Below, piece by piece: positions 16,909 to 23,170 of a DNA stretch of 36,562 bases (its first letter is position 1; each line of letters begins with the position of its first letter). The stretch spans positions 1 through 36,562 of the forward strand of contig CAZCRF010000022.1 of NCBI GenBank assembly GCA_964501065.1, written 5' to 3'. The notes below the pieces were generated by a model that saw only the letters and a list, made by a program, of their open reading frames with translations, did not search any database and was not told the origin of the DNA. Source of the stretch: Hallerella sp964501065. Lineage in GTDB: Bacteria; Fibrobacterota; Fibrobacteria; Fibrobacterales; Fibrobacteraceae. Both the position numbers and the translations under genes were made by a program.

Positions 16909-17139
16909 CTAATCCGCAGCGGCGAGGCTGGCGAGAGCCTTTTCGTTGGCGGCTTGGATGAGGGCGTCGTCCAATTTGCATAAGCGTCTCAGCTTGCGGG
17001 CGTAACGCCGTCGTTGTTTGCGTCCGAATTCGTCCTCGTCCGAGAAGTCGAGCACATAATCTGCAAGTACGTTGCCGATTACAACGGCTTTGATTCGGAC
17101 GATTCCGATTTGATCGTAGTAAGTTCTTTTTTCGTGCAT
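16909..17139 (-). CDS. Hypothetical phage protein (76 aa)
   Basis: ATG 17139 follows AAGGAG by eight or so bases. The first half looks like beta strands (IGIVRIKAVVIGNVLADYV), the middle is acidic then very basic (RKQRRRYARKLRR), and the C-terminus is an Ala-rich helix. No family is recognised. The basic stretch may bind nucleic acid (inference). Codon use in this gene and its upstream neighbours is more A/T-rich than in the rest of the prophage. Confidence 0.65.
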   Translation of the reverse strand: MHEKRTYYDQIGIVRIKAVVIGNVLADYVLDFSDEDEFGRKQRRRYARKLRRLCKLDDALIQAANEKALASLAAAD

Positions 17140-17160
17140 CCGTCATACTCCTTTTTTGGT

Positions 17161-17280
17161 TCATTTGGTGAAATGTACGATTAGGTGTACGGCCATCTGG
17201 ATGAAGAGCGCGGCGGTCAACACCGCGAATATTTTGAAGGACACGGCTTGAGCCTTCTCCGAGAACGGATCGAACTTCAT
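17161..17280 (-). CDS. Small membrane peptide (39 aa)
   Basis: The ATG overlaps the stop of the preceding gene as ATGA (17277-17280), and AAAGGAG lies upstream inside that gene, so translation is coupled. The peptide has a charged N-terminus (MKFDPFSEK), one hydrophobic helix at about residues 16-36, and ends HFTK. Function is unknown. A single-pass peptide in an early phage operon might alter the host membrane or another membrane protein. It is below common length cut-offs and would be missed by many gene finders. Confidence 0.6.
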   Translation of the reverse strand: MKFDPFSEKAQAVSFKIFAVLTAALFIQMAVHLIVHFTK

Positions 17281-17447
17281 TTTTTGCGCTCCTTTGCCGT
17301 GAATTCGTCCAGCGGCCAACTCATGGCCTTGAAAAAACTTGCTGCGTTATCCATTTCCTCCAGGTGCTTTCTGAATTCCGGCCTTTTGCGGAATTCGTTT
17401 CCGGCCTCTTTCAAGGCCGCCGCCATCCTTTCGCTCAAATCAGTCAT
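17277..17447 (-). CDS. Small hypothetical phage protein (56 aa)
   Basis: It starts at ATG 17447, inside the last eight bases of the upstream gene, and ends overlapping the 39-aa gene by four bases. The product is charged and helical (MTDLSERMAAALKEAGNEF at its start), contains an F-F-K-A-M-S-W-P patch and a lysine-rich tail. No domain is recognised. The two-sided overlap and consistent codon use are the main support for it being a gene. Confidence 0.6.
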   Translation of the reverse strand: MTDLSERMAAALKEAGNEFRKRPEFRKHLEEMDNAASFFKAMSWPLDEFTAKERKK

Positions 17448-17628
17448 TGGCGGCCTCCATTTCCTCCAGCAGCGAAGAGGCCGAAAGTCCGGCGAAATAG
17501 TGCGCCAATGCGTCCGCGCTTTCCTCGGTCGTTCCGTAGCATCCTTGTGCGAAGTTGACCGTTTCCACGGAGCAATAGCCGTATTCGGCGAAAAGGTCGA
17601 AGAAAAGATTTAGGCGTTCAGTAGTCAT
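17440..17628 (-). CDS. Small hypothetical phage protein (62 aa)
   Basis: ATG 17628 follows AAAGGA at suitable spacing; an open frame continues upstream but without a start signal. The protein begins MTTERLNLFFDLFAEYGYCS, is acidic overall, and ends in a helix (LLEEMEAAND). I do not recognise it. Small acidic proteins encoded early in phage operons are often inhibitors or DNA mimics, but nothing here proves that. Confidence 0.65.
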   Translation of the reverse strand: MTTERLNLFFDLFAEYGYCSVETVNFAQGCYGTTEESADALAHYFAGLSASSLLEEMEAAND

Positions 17629-17690
17629 TATGAATAGTCCTTTGTTTGTGAAAAAAGGCGGTTTGAAGGATTGCCGCCGTCCTTGGAACG

Positions 17691-18086
17691 TCACGGAACG
17701 AGCGAAGGCGTCACGAATTCGTATCTCTTGGATACAAGCCATTCGCCGACGATTTGCCGCAGCTCCAGCAGGTCCGCATAATTGACGGCCGAAAGGTCAG
17801 GAAGTACGTTATATCCGCCGCGAGCTTCGGCCTCTTCTGCGTTCGAAAATTCTGCGTTCAGGCTTTCCGCTCGTGCGTACATATAGTCCGCCGCGTCCTT
17901 TGCGTCCGCGTAGGCTCTACGGACTTCCTCCGCGAAGGATTCCGCCATTTTGGCGAAGTCCTTGCGCGTCCGCGCTTTCTGCACGGATTGGCGAAAGTCA
18001 TAGGTCGCGTCTTCCAATTCCGCAATCGTTGCTTCCAACGATTCCGAGGCCGCTTCAAAGCGTCGCCATTCTTCACTGTGTTCCAT
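17691..18086 (-). CDS. First gene of the leftward operon: hypothetical coiled-coil protein (131 aa)
   Basis: ATG 18086 follows AGAGGT. The first 85 residues are a near-continuous amphipathic helix (EEWRRFEAASESLEATIAEL onward) that should form a coiled coil; residues 90-131 are a smaller domain with YNVLPDLSAV and ending in FVTPSLVP. The family is not recognised. It is the first gene read from the leftward early promoter, the place where many temperate phages keep Cro-, N- or anti-host-defence-type genes, yet it has no helix-turn-helix. Confidence 0.75.
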   Translation of the reverse strand: MEHSEEWRRFEAASESLEATIAELEDATYDFRQSVQKARTRKDFAKMAESFAEEVRRAYADAKDAADYMYARAESLNAEFSNAEEAEARGGYNVLPDLSAVNYADLLELRQIVGEWLVSKRYEFVTPSLVP

Positions 18087-18116
18087 ATTTTACCTCTTGT
18101 CTAGGTCACGTATACA

Positions 18117-18144
18117 AATATAGTTCAAATTGACAAGTTGTCAA
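18117..18144 (-). promoter_or_regulatory. Leftward early promoter
   Basis: On the minus strand TTGACA (18144-18139) and TATATT (18122-18117) are separated by 16 bases. The start would be about 20-25 bases before the ribosome site of the 131-aa gene. Its -35 box is the right half of the 15-bp operator. Confidence 0.75.
18130..18144. promoter_or_regulatory. Phage operator: 15-bp perfect palindrome
   Basis: TTGACAA-G-TTGTCAA is a perfect inverted repeat with one central base. Each half contains a -35 box, one for each direction. A dimeric repressor bound here would block both promoters. A half-site-like ATTGACAA recurs at 18182-18189. Confidence 0.75.
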
Positions 18145-18157
18145 CCTGTTGTATATT
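18130..18157 (+). promoter_or_regulatory. Rightward promoter facing the repressor gene
   Basis: TTGACA (18130-18135) and TATATT (18152-18157) are 16 bases apart, the mirror image of the leftward promoter. It would give the repressor mRNA a leader of about 70 bases. Confidence 0.65.
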
Positions 18158-18182
18158 TTTATTTAATATTTTTTACTTGCGA

Positions 18183-18211
18183 TTGACAAACCGCCGTTTT
18201 AGGCGTAATTT
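18183..18211 (+). promoter_or_regulatory. Second possible repressor promoter
   Basis: TTGACA (18183-18188) and TAATTT (18206-18211) are 17 bases apart. Transcription would begin almost at the AGGAGG ribosome site (18220-18225), giving a very short leader. Confidence 0.45.
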
Positions 18212-18232
18212 GAGCCTATAGGAGGTTCTCCG

Positions 18233-18595
18233 ATGCCAAAGGAACGTTTTGAAGATTCGGCTTTTTCACGCGGCTTGACCGCATTCATGGACCGCAAAGA
18301 TTTGACGCTTGAACAGGTCGGGAACATATTGAACTGTACTAGAGCCAACGTTTTCAACTTGCGGACGGGAAAAACCGCGCCGTCCTATTGGGCTATTTCA
18401 AAACTTTTTGAAGCCGGGATGACGCTTGAAGAGGCTTTCGGGGACGCTCTGGCTGAAAAACTTCGAAACGGGGAGGGCGTCTCAACGAAGCAACTCCCTT
18501 CCGACCCAATGGGAAAGGCTCTGTTTGTCAAGGAGGGCTTGACGGCTTTGCTTGCTCAACTGCGCACAATTGAAAGCGACTTGCCTCAAGAGTAA
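18233..18595 (+). CDS. Xre-family phage repressor-like protein
   Basis: This 120-residue protein has one helix-turn-helix domain at about residues 23-60 (LTLEQVGNILN then TRANVFNLRTGKTAPS), the Xre/CI type, followed by a helical C-terminal tail. It has no S24/LexA-type peptidase domain, so RecA-driven self-cleavage is not expected. AGGAGG stands eight bases before the ATG. It lies beside a palindromic operator and divergent from the early operon, so it is the best candidate for the lysogenic repressor. It might instead act like Cro; no second HTH gene is present in the control region to compare. Confidence 0.85.
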   Translation: MPKERFEDSAFSRGLTAFMDRKDLTLEQVGNILNCTRANVFNLRTGKTAPSYWAISKLFEAGMTLEEAFGDALAEKLRNGEGVSTKQLPSDPMGKALFVKEGLTALLAQLRTIESDLPQE

Positions 18596-18872
18596 TTTGC
18601 ATTCCACGGTATTACCGTGGCAATACCCACAACACAACACAACAGAACAAGAGTGTTGAGTACTCTACTCCATCTCCCTAGGTTATGTATATAACCACTC
18701 TACTCTAAACTCCTATGTGTGGACAACCCGTTCATAGTTAGCGCACCTTCCCGCATCGGAAAATTTCGAAAAAAATCGTCCGCCACCCCTCCGAATCCGC
18801 GTTCCTGCCTGCTAAACGTCTTTGTCGGGGGCGACCCCGGCGAAGGCATCAACATTCAACAAGGAGATGGAT
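18596..18872 (+). promoter_or_regulatory. Non-coding control region before the rightward operon
   Basis: No convincing gene lies here; GTG- and TTG-started frames lack support. The region holds a 17-bp perfect palindrome CCACGGTA-T-TACCGTGG (18604-18620), a CA-rich tract (18626-18650), the direct repeat ACTCTACTC at 18662-18670 and 18697-18705 flanking the inverted repeat GGTTAT-GTAT-ATAACC (18681-18696), an A/T-rich patch near 18760-18777, and a hairpin GTCGGGG-GCGA-CCCCGGC (18824-18841) with a GNRA-type loop about 20 bases before the ribosome site AAGGAG. I could not place a confident -35/-10 pair. Confidence 0.55.
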
Positions 18873-19052
18873 ATGCCGACGAAACGAGAAATGGCCCGGA
18901 GAACAATGGCTGAAGCCTCTCGGAAAGAAGCTCAGGCTTGGGACAATTACAATTACCGGAAGAAAGGGTCGGACGCGTCCGCGTTGCTCAAGGCGGCCAA
19001 AGCGTCCACTGCGAACCGCAAGGCTGCGTACGCGGCGGCACGCTCCCACTGA
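18873..19052 (+). CDS. Small basic phage protein (59 aa)
   Basis: ATG 18873 is six bases after AAGGAG; the ATG six bases earlier abuts the ribosome site and is less likely. The product is rich in Lys, Arg and Ala (MPTKREMARRTMAEASRKEA at the start) and probably forms one or two helices. No family is recognised. Its stop overlaps the ATG of the PAPS-reductase-like gene as TGATG, so the two are coupled. It is the first gene of the rightward operon. Confidence 0.65.
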   Translation: MPTKREMARRTMAEASRKEAQAWDNYNYRKKGSDASALLKAAKASTANRKAAYAAARSH

Positions 19053-19768
19053 TGTTCAGCAGGGCGAACATCCCCGACTCCCTCGGGCGAGAGGCCAGGG
19101 CGATAGCGGCCTACTCGGCAGAGACCGGGCCGCTGGCGTTCGCGCTGTCCTGCGGCAGGGACTCGGCCGTGATGCTCGACGTGATGGCCTCGCTGCTCCC
19201 GGACATCTCCGCGCACAGCTTCTTCACGTGGTCGTATTACCCGGAGGTGCTCCCGTACAAGGCGAGATACCTCGCCGCGGTGGAGAGGCGTTACGGCATC
19301 CGCATCGAGACCCACCTCGACCCGACCAGGGCGAAGGGCAAGCAGGCGGACTTCGTCAAGGGCTTCATGGAGTCGCACGGCTGCCGCCTGTGCCTGTTCG
19401 GCCACCACATGGACGAGTCGCTCCAGCGCAGGGGGCTGCTGAAGTCCCTGACGGACGGCATCGACCCGAAGAACGGCTGGGCGTACCCGCTCCGAAGCTT
19501 CACCAAGCCGAAGGTGAGGGCGTGGGCGAAGAACAGGAGGCTGCCCCTCTCCCCGGAATACGGGATGGGGCTCGCGCACGACTTCCACGAGCACAGGGGC
19601 AACGCCGCGCACTTCCTCCGACACTACATCGGGGAGGCGGACTACCAGGCCGCGATTCGGCAGGACCCCAACATCGAGGTCGACTACGTGAGGTCGCTCA
19701 GGGACCCCAAGGTGAAAGCCTTGGCCGCCTCCGACCCTCTGTTCCAAAGGAGAGCCGCGGATGGCTGA
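19052..19768 (+). CDS. PAPS-reductase / PP-loop ATP pyrophosphatase family protein (IbrA-like)
   Basis: This 238-residue protein has the PP-loop motif SCGRDSA (residues 33-39), a variant of SGGKDS, that binds ATP in PAPS reductase, DndC and related enzymes. Residues 105-122 carry C111, C114 and GHHMDES, which fit the second conserved block. It is shorter than true PAPS reductases and lacks their C-terminal ECGLH motif, so it probably does not reduce PAPS. It overlaps the ParB-like gene by eight bases. The same pair is known in phages and as IbrA/IbrB of E. coli, regulators of immunoglobulin-binding proteins. A role in nucleotide or DNA modification is possible but unproven. Confidence 0.8.
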   Translation: MFSRANIPDSLGREARAIAAYSAETGPLAFALSCGRDSAVMLDVMASLLPDISAHSFFTWSYYPEVLPYKARYLAAVERRYGIRIETHLDPTRAKGKQADFVKGFMESHGCRLCLFGHHMDESLQRRGLLKSLTDGIDPKNGWAYPLRSFTKPKVRAWAKNRRLPLSPEYGMGLAHDFHEHRGNAAHFLRHYIGEADYQAAIRQDPNIEVDYVRSLRDPKVKALAASDPLFQRRAADG

Positions 19769-20480
19769 GAAGAAGGCGAGGAAGAGCTTCCAGACAGGCA
19801 GGACGGTGCGGCTGCACCGCTCCAAGATAGTCCCCGACGACGTGAACCCCCGGACGATGTCCGAGGCGAACATGAAGAGGCTCAAGGAGTCCATCAGGAA
19901 GAACGGGCTGGTCGGGCCGCTCGTGTGGAACGCCACGACCGGTCACGTGGTCGGGGGGCATCAACGGCTCGCCGCTCTCGACTCCCTCATGCGCACGGAC
20001 GACTACGAGCTGGACGTGACCGAGGTCGCCATGTCCCTCCGGGACGAGGTGAGGCTCAACGTCGCGCTCAACAACGCCGACGCCCAAGGCGAGTTCGACT
20101 TCGCCATGCTGGGTCAGCTCGCGGCGGACTTCGGGCTGGACGTGGCCAAGGACTTCGGGTTCTCCCCCGACACAGTGGAAATCTCGTTCCCGTCCTTGGA
20201 GCCCTCCTCTGCGGCCGCGACGGACGCTCCGAGGAGGGAGGCGACCCCGGAGGAAATCGCCAGGATGAAGGAGGCCAAGAGGGAGGCGAGGGAGAAGCTC
20301 AAGGCGGACCGCGAGGAGCTGGGCGACTACAACACCGATCCGAAGGGCATCCTCACGATAGTCTTCGCGAACGAGACCGCGAAGAGGGAATGGCTCGCCG
20401 CAAGGGGCGTCGAGGACGCGGACGTCGTCCACATAGACACGCTGGAGGCCGCCCTTTCCGCCGCTTCCGCGGAAGCCTAG
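19761..20480 (+). CDS. ParB/Srx-fold nuclease-like protein (IbrB-like)
   Basis: This 239-residue protein has a ParB N-terminal domain in residues 15-110: a strand (VRLHRSKIVPDDVNPR), a helix (MKRLKESIRKNG), then PLVWNATTGHVVGGHQRLAAL with the GHQR box at 66-69 that matches the GHRR/CTPase region of ParB. A helical Lys/Glu-rich linker (about 155-190) leads to a small C-terminal domain. ParB-fold phage proteins may be nucleases or regulators. The overlap with the PP-loop gene shows that they are made together. It is the last gene of this four-overlap cassette before a 100-base gap. Confidence 0.82.
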   Translation: MAEKKARKSFQTGRTVRLHRSKIVPDDVNPRTMSEANMKRLKESIRKNGLVGPLVWNATTGHVVGGHQRLAALDSLMRTDDYELDVTEVAMSLRDEVRLNVALNNADAQGEFDFAMLGQLAADFGLDVAKDFGFSPDTVEISFPSLEPSSAAATDAPRREATPEEIARMKEAKREAREKLKADREELGDYNTDPKGILTIVFANETAKREWLAARGVEDADVVHIDTLEAALSAASAEA

Positions 20481-20580
20481 CCAAGCCCGTCCAATGTTCC
20501 CCTTGCAAATCGGTTGCGGCCGAACCGTTTCCGCAAAGTTTGACTAAATTGGACACAGGCGACGACAAAAGGAGACGAAG

Positions 20581-20733
20581 ATGGCGACACAAAATGACAA
20601 GAGCGGTGACAAGTTCTACACCCTCCTCAAGGACATGCTGGAGACGCAGGAGGAGATCCTGCAAAAGGTGAACGGCCTCGCGGAAAGGCTGGACTCGGGG
20701 CGCAGCCGCGCCGACGCCTGGAGGAGGATGTAG
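20581..20733 (+). CDS. Small coiled-coil phage protein (50 aa)
   Basis: ATG 20581 follows AAAGGAGA at good spacing. The 50-residue product (MATQNDKSGDKFYTLLKDML at its start) is a single amphipathic helix through residues 12-40, ending DAWRRM. Its end carries the GGAGG ribosome site of the next gene. Nothing identifies a function; a small oligomerising or packaging-related role would fit its place before the terminase genes. Confidence 0.65.
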   Translation: MATQNDKSGDKFYTLLKDMLETQEEILQKVNGLAERLDSGRSRADAWRRM

Positions 20734-20734
20734 C

Positions 20735-21376
20735 TTGGGCAAACTCGCCGCGAAGATTGCCGGCGCCGCGCTCAATGCGGCCAAGGGGGGCGCCCCGTCG
20801 TTCGCCTACAGGGGGCGCTTCAGCTCCTCCGGCAAGTTCCTCTTCGTGGCGCACCCCAACTGCTGCCCAAAGTGCAACCTGCTCGGGCTCTCCCCGCACT
20901 TCTACAACACGCCGGACGTGGCGTTCATCACCCACCCCAACTGCAAGTGCGCCACCGTGGAAGCCCCCGACGGGCTTTCCCCCTCCCAGCTGATGGAATG
21001 GGCGAAGCACCCCACGGGAACGATGCGCTACGGGTTCAACTACGGCGTGCCGCTCCGGGAGCAGAACCTCACGGACAGGAACAGGGCGACGGCCAACGCT
21101 GCGTTCTTCGACAGGATGCGGACGGGCGGCTCGGCACGCAGGAAAGTCCGCGCCACGGTAGCCCAGTCCGTGGTGGAGTCCGTCCGCCGCAGGGTCGCGG
21201 ACGGGTCGCTCGGACCCGCCAAGAACCTGACCGCCGGGGTCAAGGGGCTTGCCACCAAGGAACTGAAGCGGATGGCCGCAGCGGAATCGCAAAGGAGGCG
21301 CGCGTCCGACAAGGGGCGATCCGCCGCCGCACGGGCGCAAGCGAAGAGGAAGGGGCGGAAAGGCGGACGGAGGTGA
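20735..21376 (+). CDS. Putative minor head protein with MuF-type Cys/His motif
   Basis: The start is TTG 20735, with GGAGG eight bases before it inside the previous gene. The 213-residue protein is very basic. Residues 36-75 contain AHPNCCPKCNLLG and, 24 residues on, THPNCKCATVE, giving C43/C44/C47 and C70/C72 with H40 and H67, an arrangement like the C-terminal metal-binding end of Mu gpF / SPP1 gp7 minor head proteins. The rest of that fold's N-terminal domain is missing. The C-terminal 100 residues are Arg/Lys/Ala-rich. Placed just before terminase, it may act in packaging or head assembly, or be a DNA-binding protein. Confidence 0.55.
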   Translation: MGKLAAKIAGAALNAAKGGAPSFAYRGRFSSSGKFLFVAHPNCCPKCNLLGLSPHFYNTPDVAFITHPNCKCATVEAPDGLSPSQLMEWAKHPTGTMRYGFNYGVPLREQNLTDRNRATANAAFFDRMRTGGSARRKVRATVAQSVVESVRRRVADGSLGPAKNLTAGVKGLATKELKRMAAAESQRRRASDKGRSAAARAQAKRKGRKGGRR

Positions 21377-21379
21377 CCC

Positions 21380-21832
21380 GTGAAGCGCAAGGGAAACCCG
21401 CACATAAACGAGATAAACAAGGGAACGCGCATCACATCCGCCAATGCGAAAGAGTATGCGGAAAGGGCGCGGGAGTCCAGGCGCAGGAAGAAGCTCATGT
21501 TCCAGTCCCTCCGCTCGCTGGTGGACGAGCGCGCCCCGGACGAGATGCTCCCCGACGGCGTCGTGGAGTTCTGGAAGCGGCACGGGGTGGACAAGGACTC
21601 CATCACGCCGATAATGGCGGAGACGACCCCCATCTATGCGGACGCCATCAACAACCGCGACCTCCCCACGCTGGCGACGCTCTACAAGCTCTACGGGGTC
21701 ACCTTCGAGTCCACGAGGGAGCACAACGTCAACGTGGCGGTCGGCAACGCCGAGGACAGGGCGTTCGAGATAAAGTACATCGTCGGCGGCAAGGAAGACC
21801 CCGGCACGGACGGGAAGACCGATGGAGGTTAG
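21380..21832 (+). CDS. Putative terminase small subunit
   Basis: This 150-residue protein starts three bases after the previous stop. The N-terminal third is basic (NKGTRITSANAKEYAERARE) like the DNA-recognition part of small terminases, the middle (about 75-115) is helical with a TLATLYKLYGV segment, and the C-terminal tail is short and beta-rich. It overlaps the large terminase gene by 11 bases, the classic arrangement. Sequence likeness to a particular family is weak, so position is the main argument. Confidence 0.6.
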   Translation: MKRKGNPHINEINKGTRITSANAKEYAERARESRRRKKLMFQSLRSLVDERAPDEMLPDGVVEFWKRHGVDKDSITPIMAETTPIYADAINNRDLPTLATLYKLYGVTFESTREHNVNVAVGNAEDRAFEIKYIVGGKEDPGTDGKTDGG

Positions 21833-23162
21833 GCTGTGGAGGGGGCAGTACGAGCTGATGAAGTCGGAGGCGATGTTCACCTTCCTCATCTGCGGCCGCG
21901 GTTTCGGCAAGTCGTTCGTCGTCGCCCACAAGATTTTCCACGAGGCGTTGGCGGGACGCCCCTGCATCGTCGTGTCGCCCACCTTCAAGCAGCTAACGTT
22001 CTCCATCTTCGGGGAACTCCGCAACCTCCTGCGCTCGCTCCCGGCCAAATGGAGCTTCAACTCGCAGATGAACACCTTCGAGATTGACGGCACGCCCGTC
22101 TACGGCTTCACCGCCAACAACGGCAACTACGAGAACATGCGCGGCATGAGCGCGGCATCCCTCTTCCTGGACGAGGCGAGGGAATACGACAAGATTGTCA
22201 TGGACACCGCCATCCCCTGTCTGCGCGGCTTCGGCAAGCCGAGAGTCTTCGTCACGTCCTCGCCGAAGGGGATGAACTGGCTCGGAGTGGAGGTCAAGAG
22301 GCGGCTGAGGGAGAACGACCCCGACTTCAAGCTCATCACGGGCACGTCCTACGAGAACGAGTCGCTGGACAAGTCGTTCTTCCAGATGATGGAGCGCAAC
22401 CTCTACGGGGACTTCCTGCGGCAGGAACTCTACGGGGAGATTGTGGACTCCGACATGGAGGACACCCTCTTCGGATACTCGCTCCTCGACTCCATGGAGG
22501 ACGCGGGGCGCGATTGCGGCAAGTCCTATGCGGACGAGCTGGCGGTAATCGGGCTGGACTGCGCCCGTTTCGGGGGCGACCAGACCTGCGGCGTGCTCCG
22601 GGTCGGCAGGAGGGTCGTCGCCATCCGGAGGCTCGGACGTACGGACACGGGGGAGGCGGCGGACATGGTGCGGAAGCTCGCGGACGCGTGCCGGGCGGTC
22701 GGGGCTAGACTCGACTGCGTGTGCGTGGACGCCGCCTACGGGGGTGGCGTCATAGACATGCTGAGGACGCTCAAGTACAGGGTCTTCGAGGTCAACTTCT
22801 CGGAGCGCTCCCCCGACTCCAACTACTACAACATGCGCGCGTTCATGTACTTCACCGCCAAACGCTGGATCGAGGAGGGCGGACACGCCAAGGACGAGGC
22901 GTTGAGGGAAGACCTCTCGGCGCAGCGTTACTTCATCCACGCGGACAAGTCGTTCCGCCTCATCCCCAAGGAGATGCTCAAGAAGTCGCTGGGGCGTTCC
23001 CCAGACACCTCCGACGCATTCGCGCTCACGTTCCACTCCGGCGCATTGGCGTTGGGGGCGGACCTGAACAGGAAGAAGTCCAAGGACGGGCTTGCGGAAT
23101 CCGCACGGATGCAGGGCGAGAGGATTCGGAGGCTGTCCCACGGTTTTTCATTCAAGGACTAA
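21822..23162 (+). CDS. Terminase large subunit
   Basis: This 446-residue packaging motor drives DNA into the procapsid and cuts it. The ATPase domain has Walker A CGRGFGKS (residues 24-31), Walker B LFLDEA (114-119, E118 catalytic) and the coupling motif FVTSSPKG (143-150). The RNase H-like nuclease domain has acidic residues D246 (IGLDCARFGGD), D303 (VCVDAAYGGG) and D398 (DTSDAFALTF). Length and motif order fit the P22/Terminase_6 group. ATG 21822 lies within the small subunit gene. Neighbours on both sides are packaging and portal genes. Confidence 0.93.
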   Translation: MEVRLWRGQYELMKSEAMFTFLICGRGFGKSFVVAHKIFHEALAGRPCIVVSPTFKQLTFSIFGELRNLLRSLPAKWSFNSQMNTFEIDGTPVYGFTANNGNYENMRGMSAASLFLDEAREYDKIVMDTAIPCLRGFGKPRVFVTSSPKGMNWLGVEVKRRLRENDPDFKLITGTSYENESLDKSFFQMMERNLYGDFLRQELYGEIVDSDMEDTLFGYSLLDSMEDAGRDCGKSYADELAVIGLDCARFGGDQTCGVLRVGRRVVAIRRLGRTDTGEAADMVRKLADACRAVGARLDCVCVDAAYGGGVIDMLRTLKYRVFEVNFSERSPDSNYYNMRAFMYFTAKRWIEEGGHAKDEALREDLSAQRYFIHADKSFRLIPKEMLKKSLGRSPDTSDAFALTFHSGALALGADLNRKKSKDGLAESARMQGERIRRLSHGFSFKD

Positions 23163-23170
23163 ACGGCTGT

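Noticed and set aside
18604..18620. 17-bp palindrome as a terminator for the repressor gene
   Set aside because: No T-run follows and the central spacing is one base, so an operator-type site is more likely.
18719..18913. GTG-started 64-codon frame in the control region
   Set aside because: No ribosome site, odd composition, and it overlaps the hairpin and start of the well-supported 59-aa gene.
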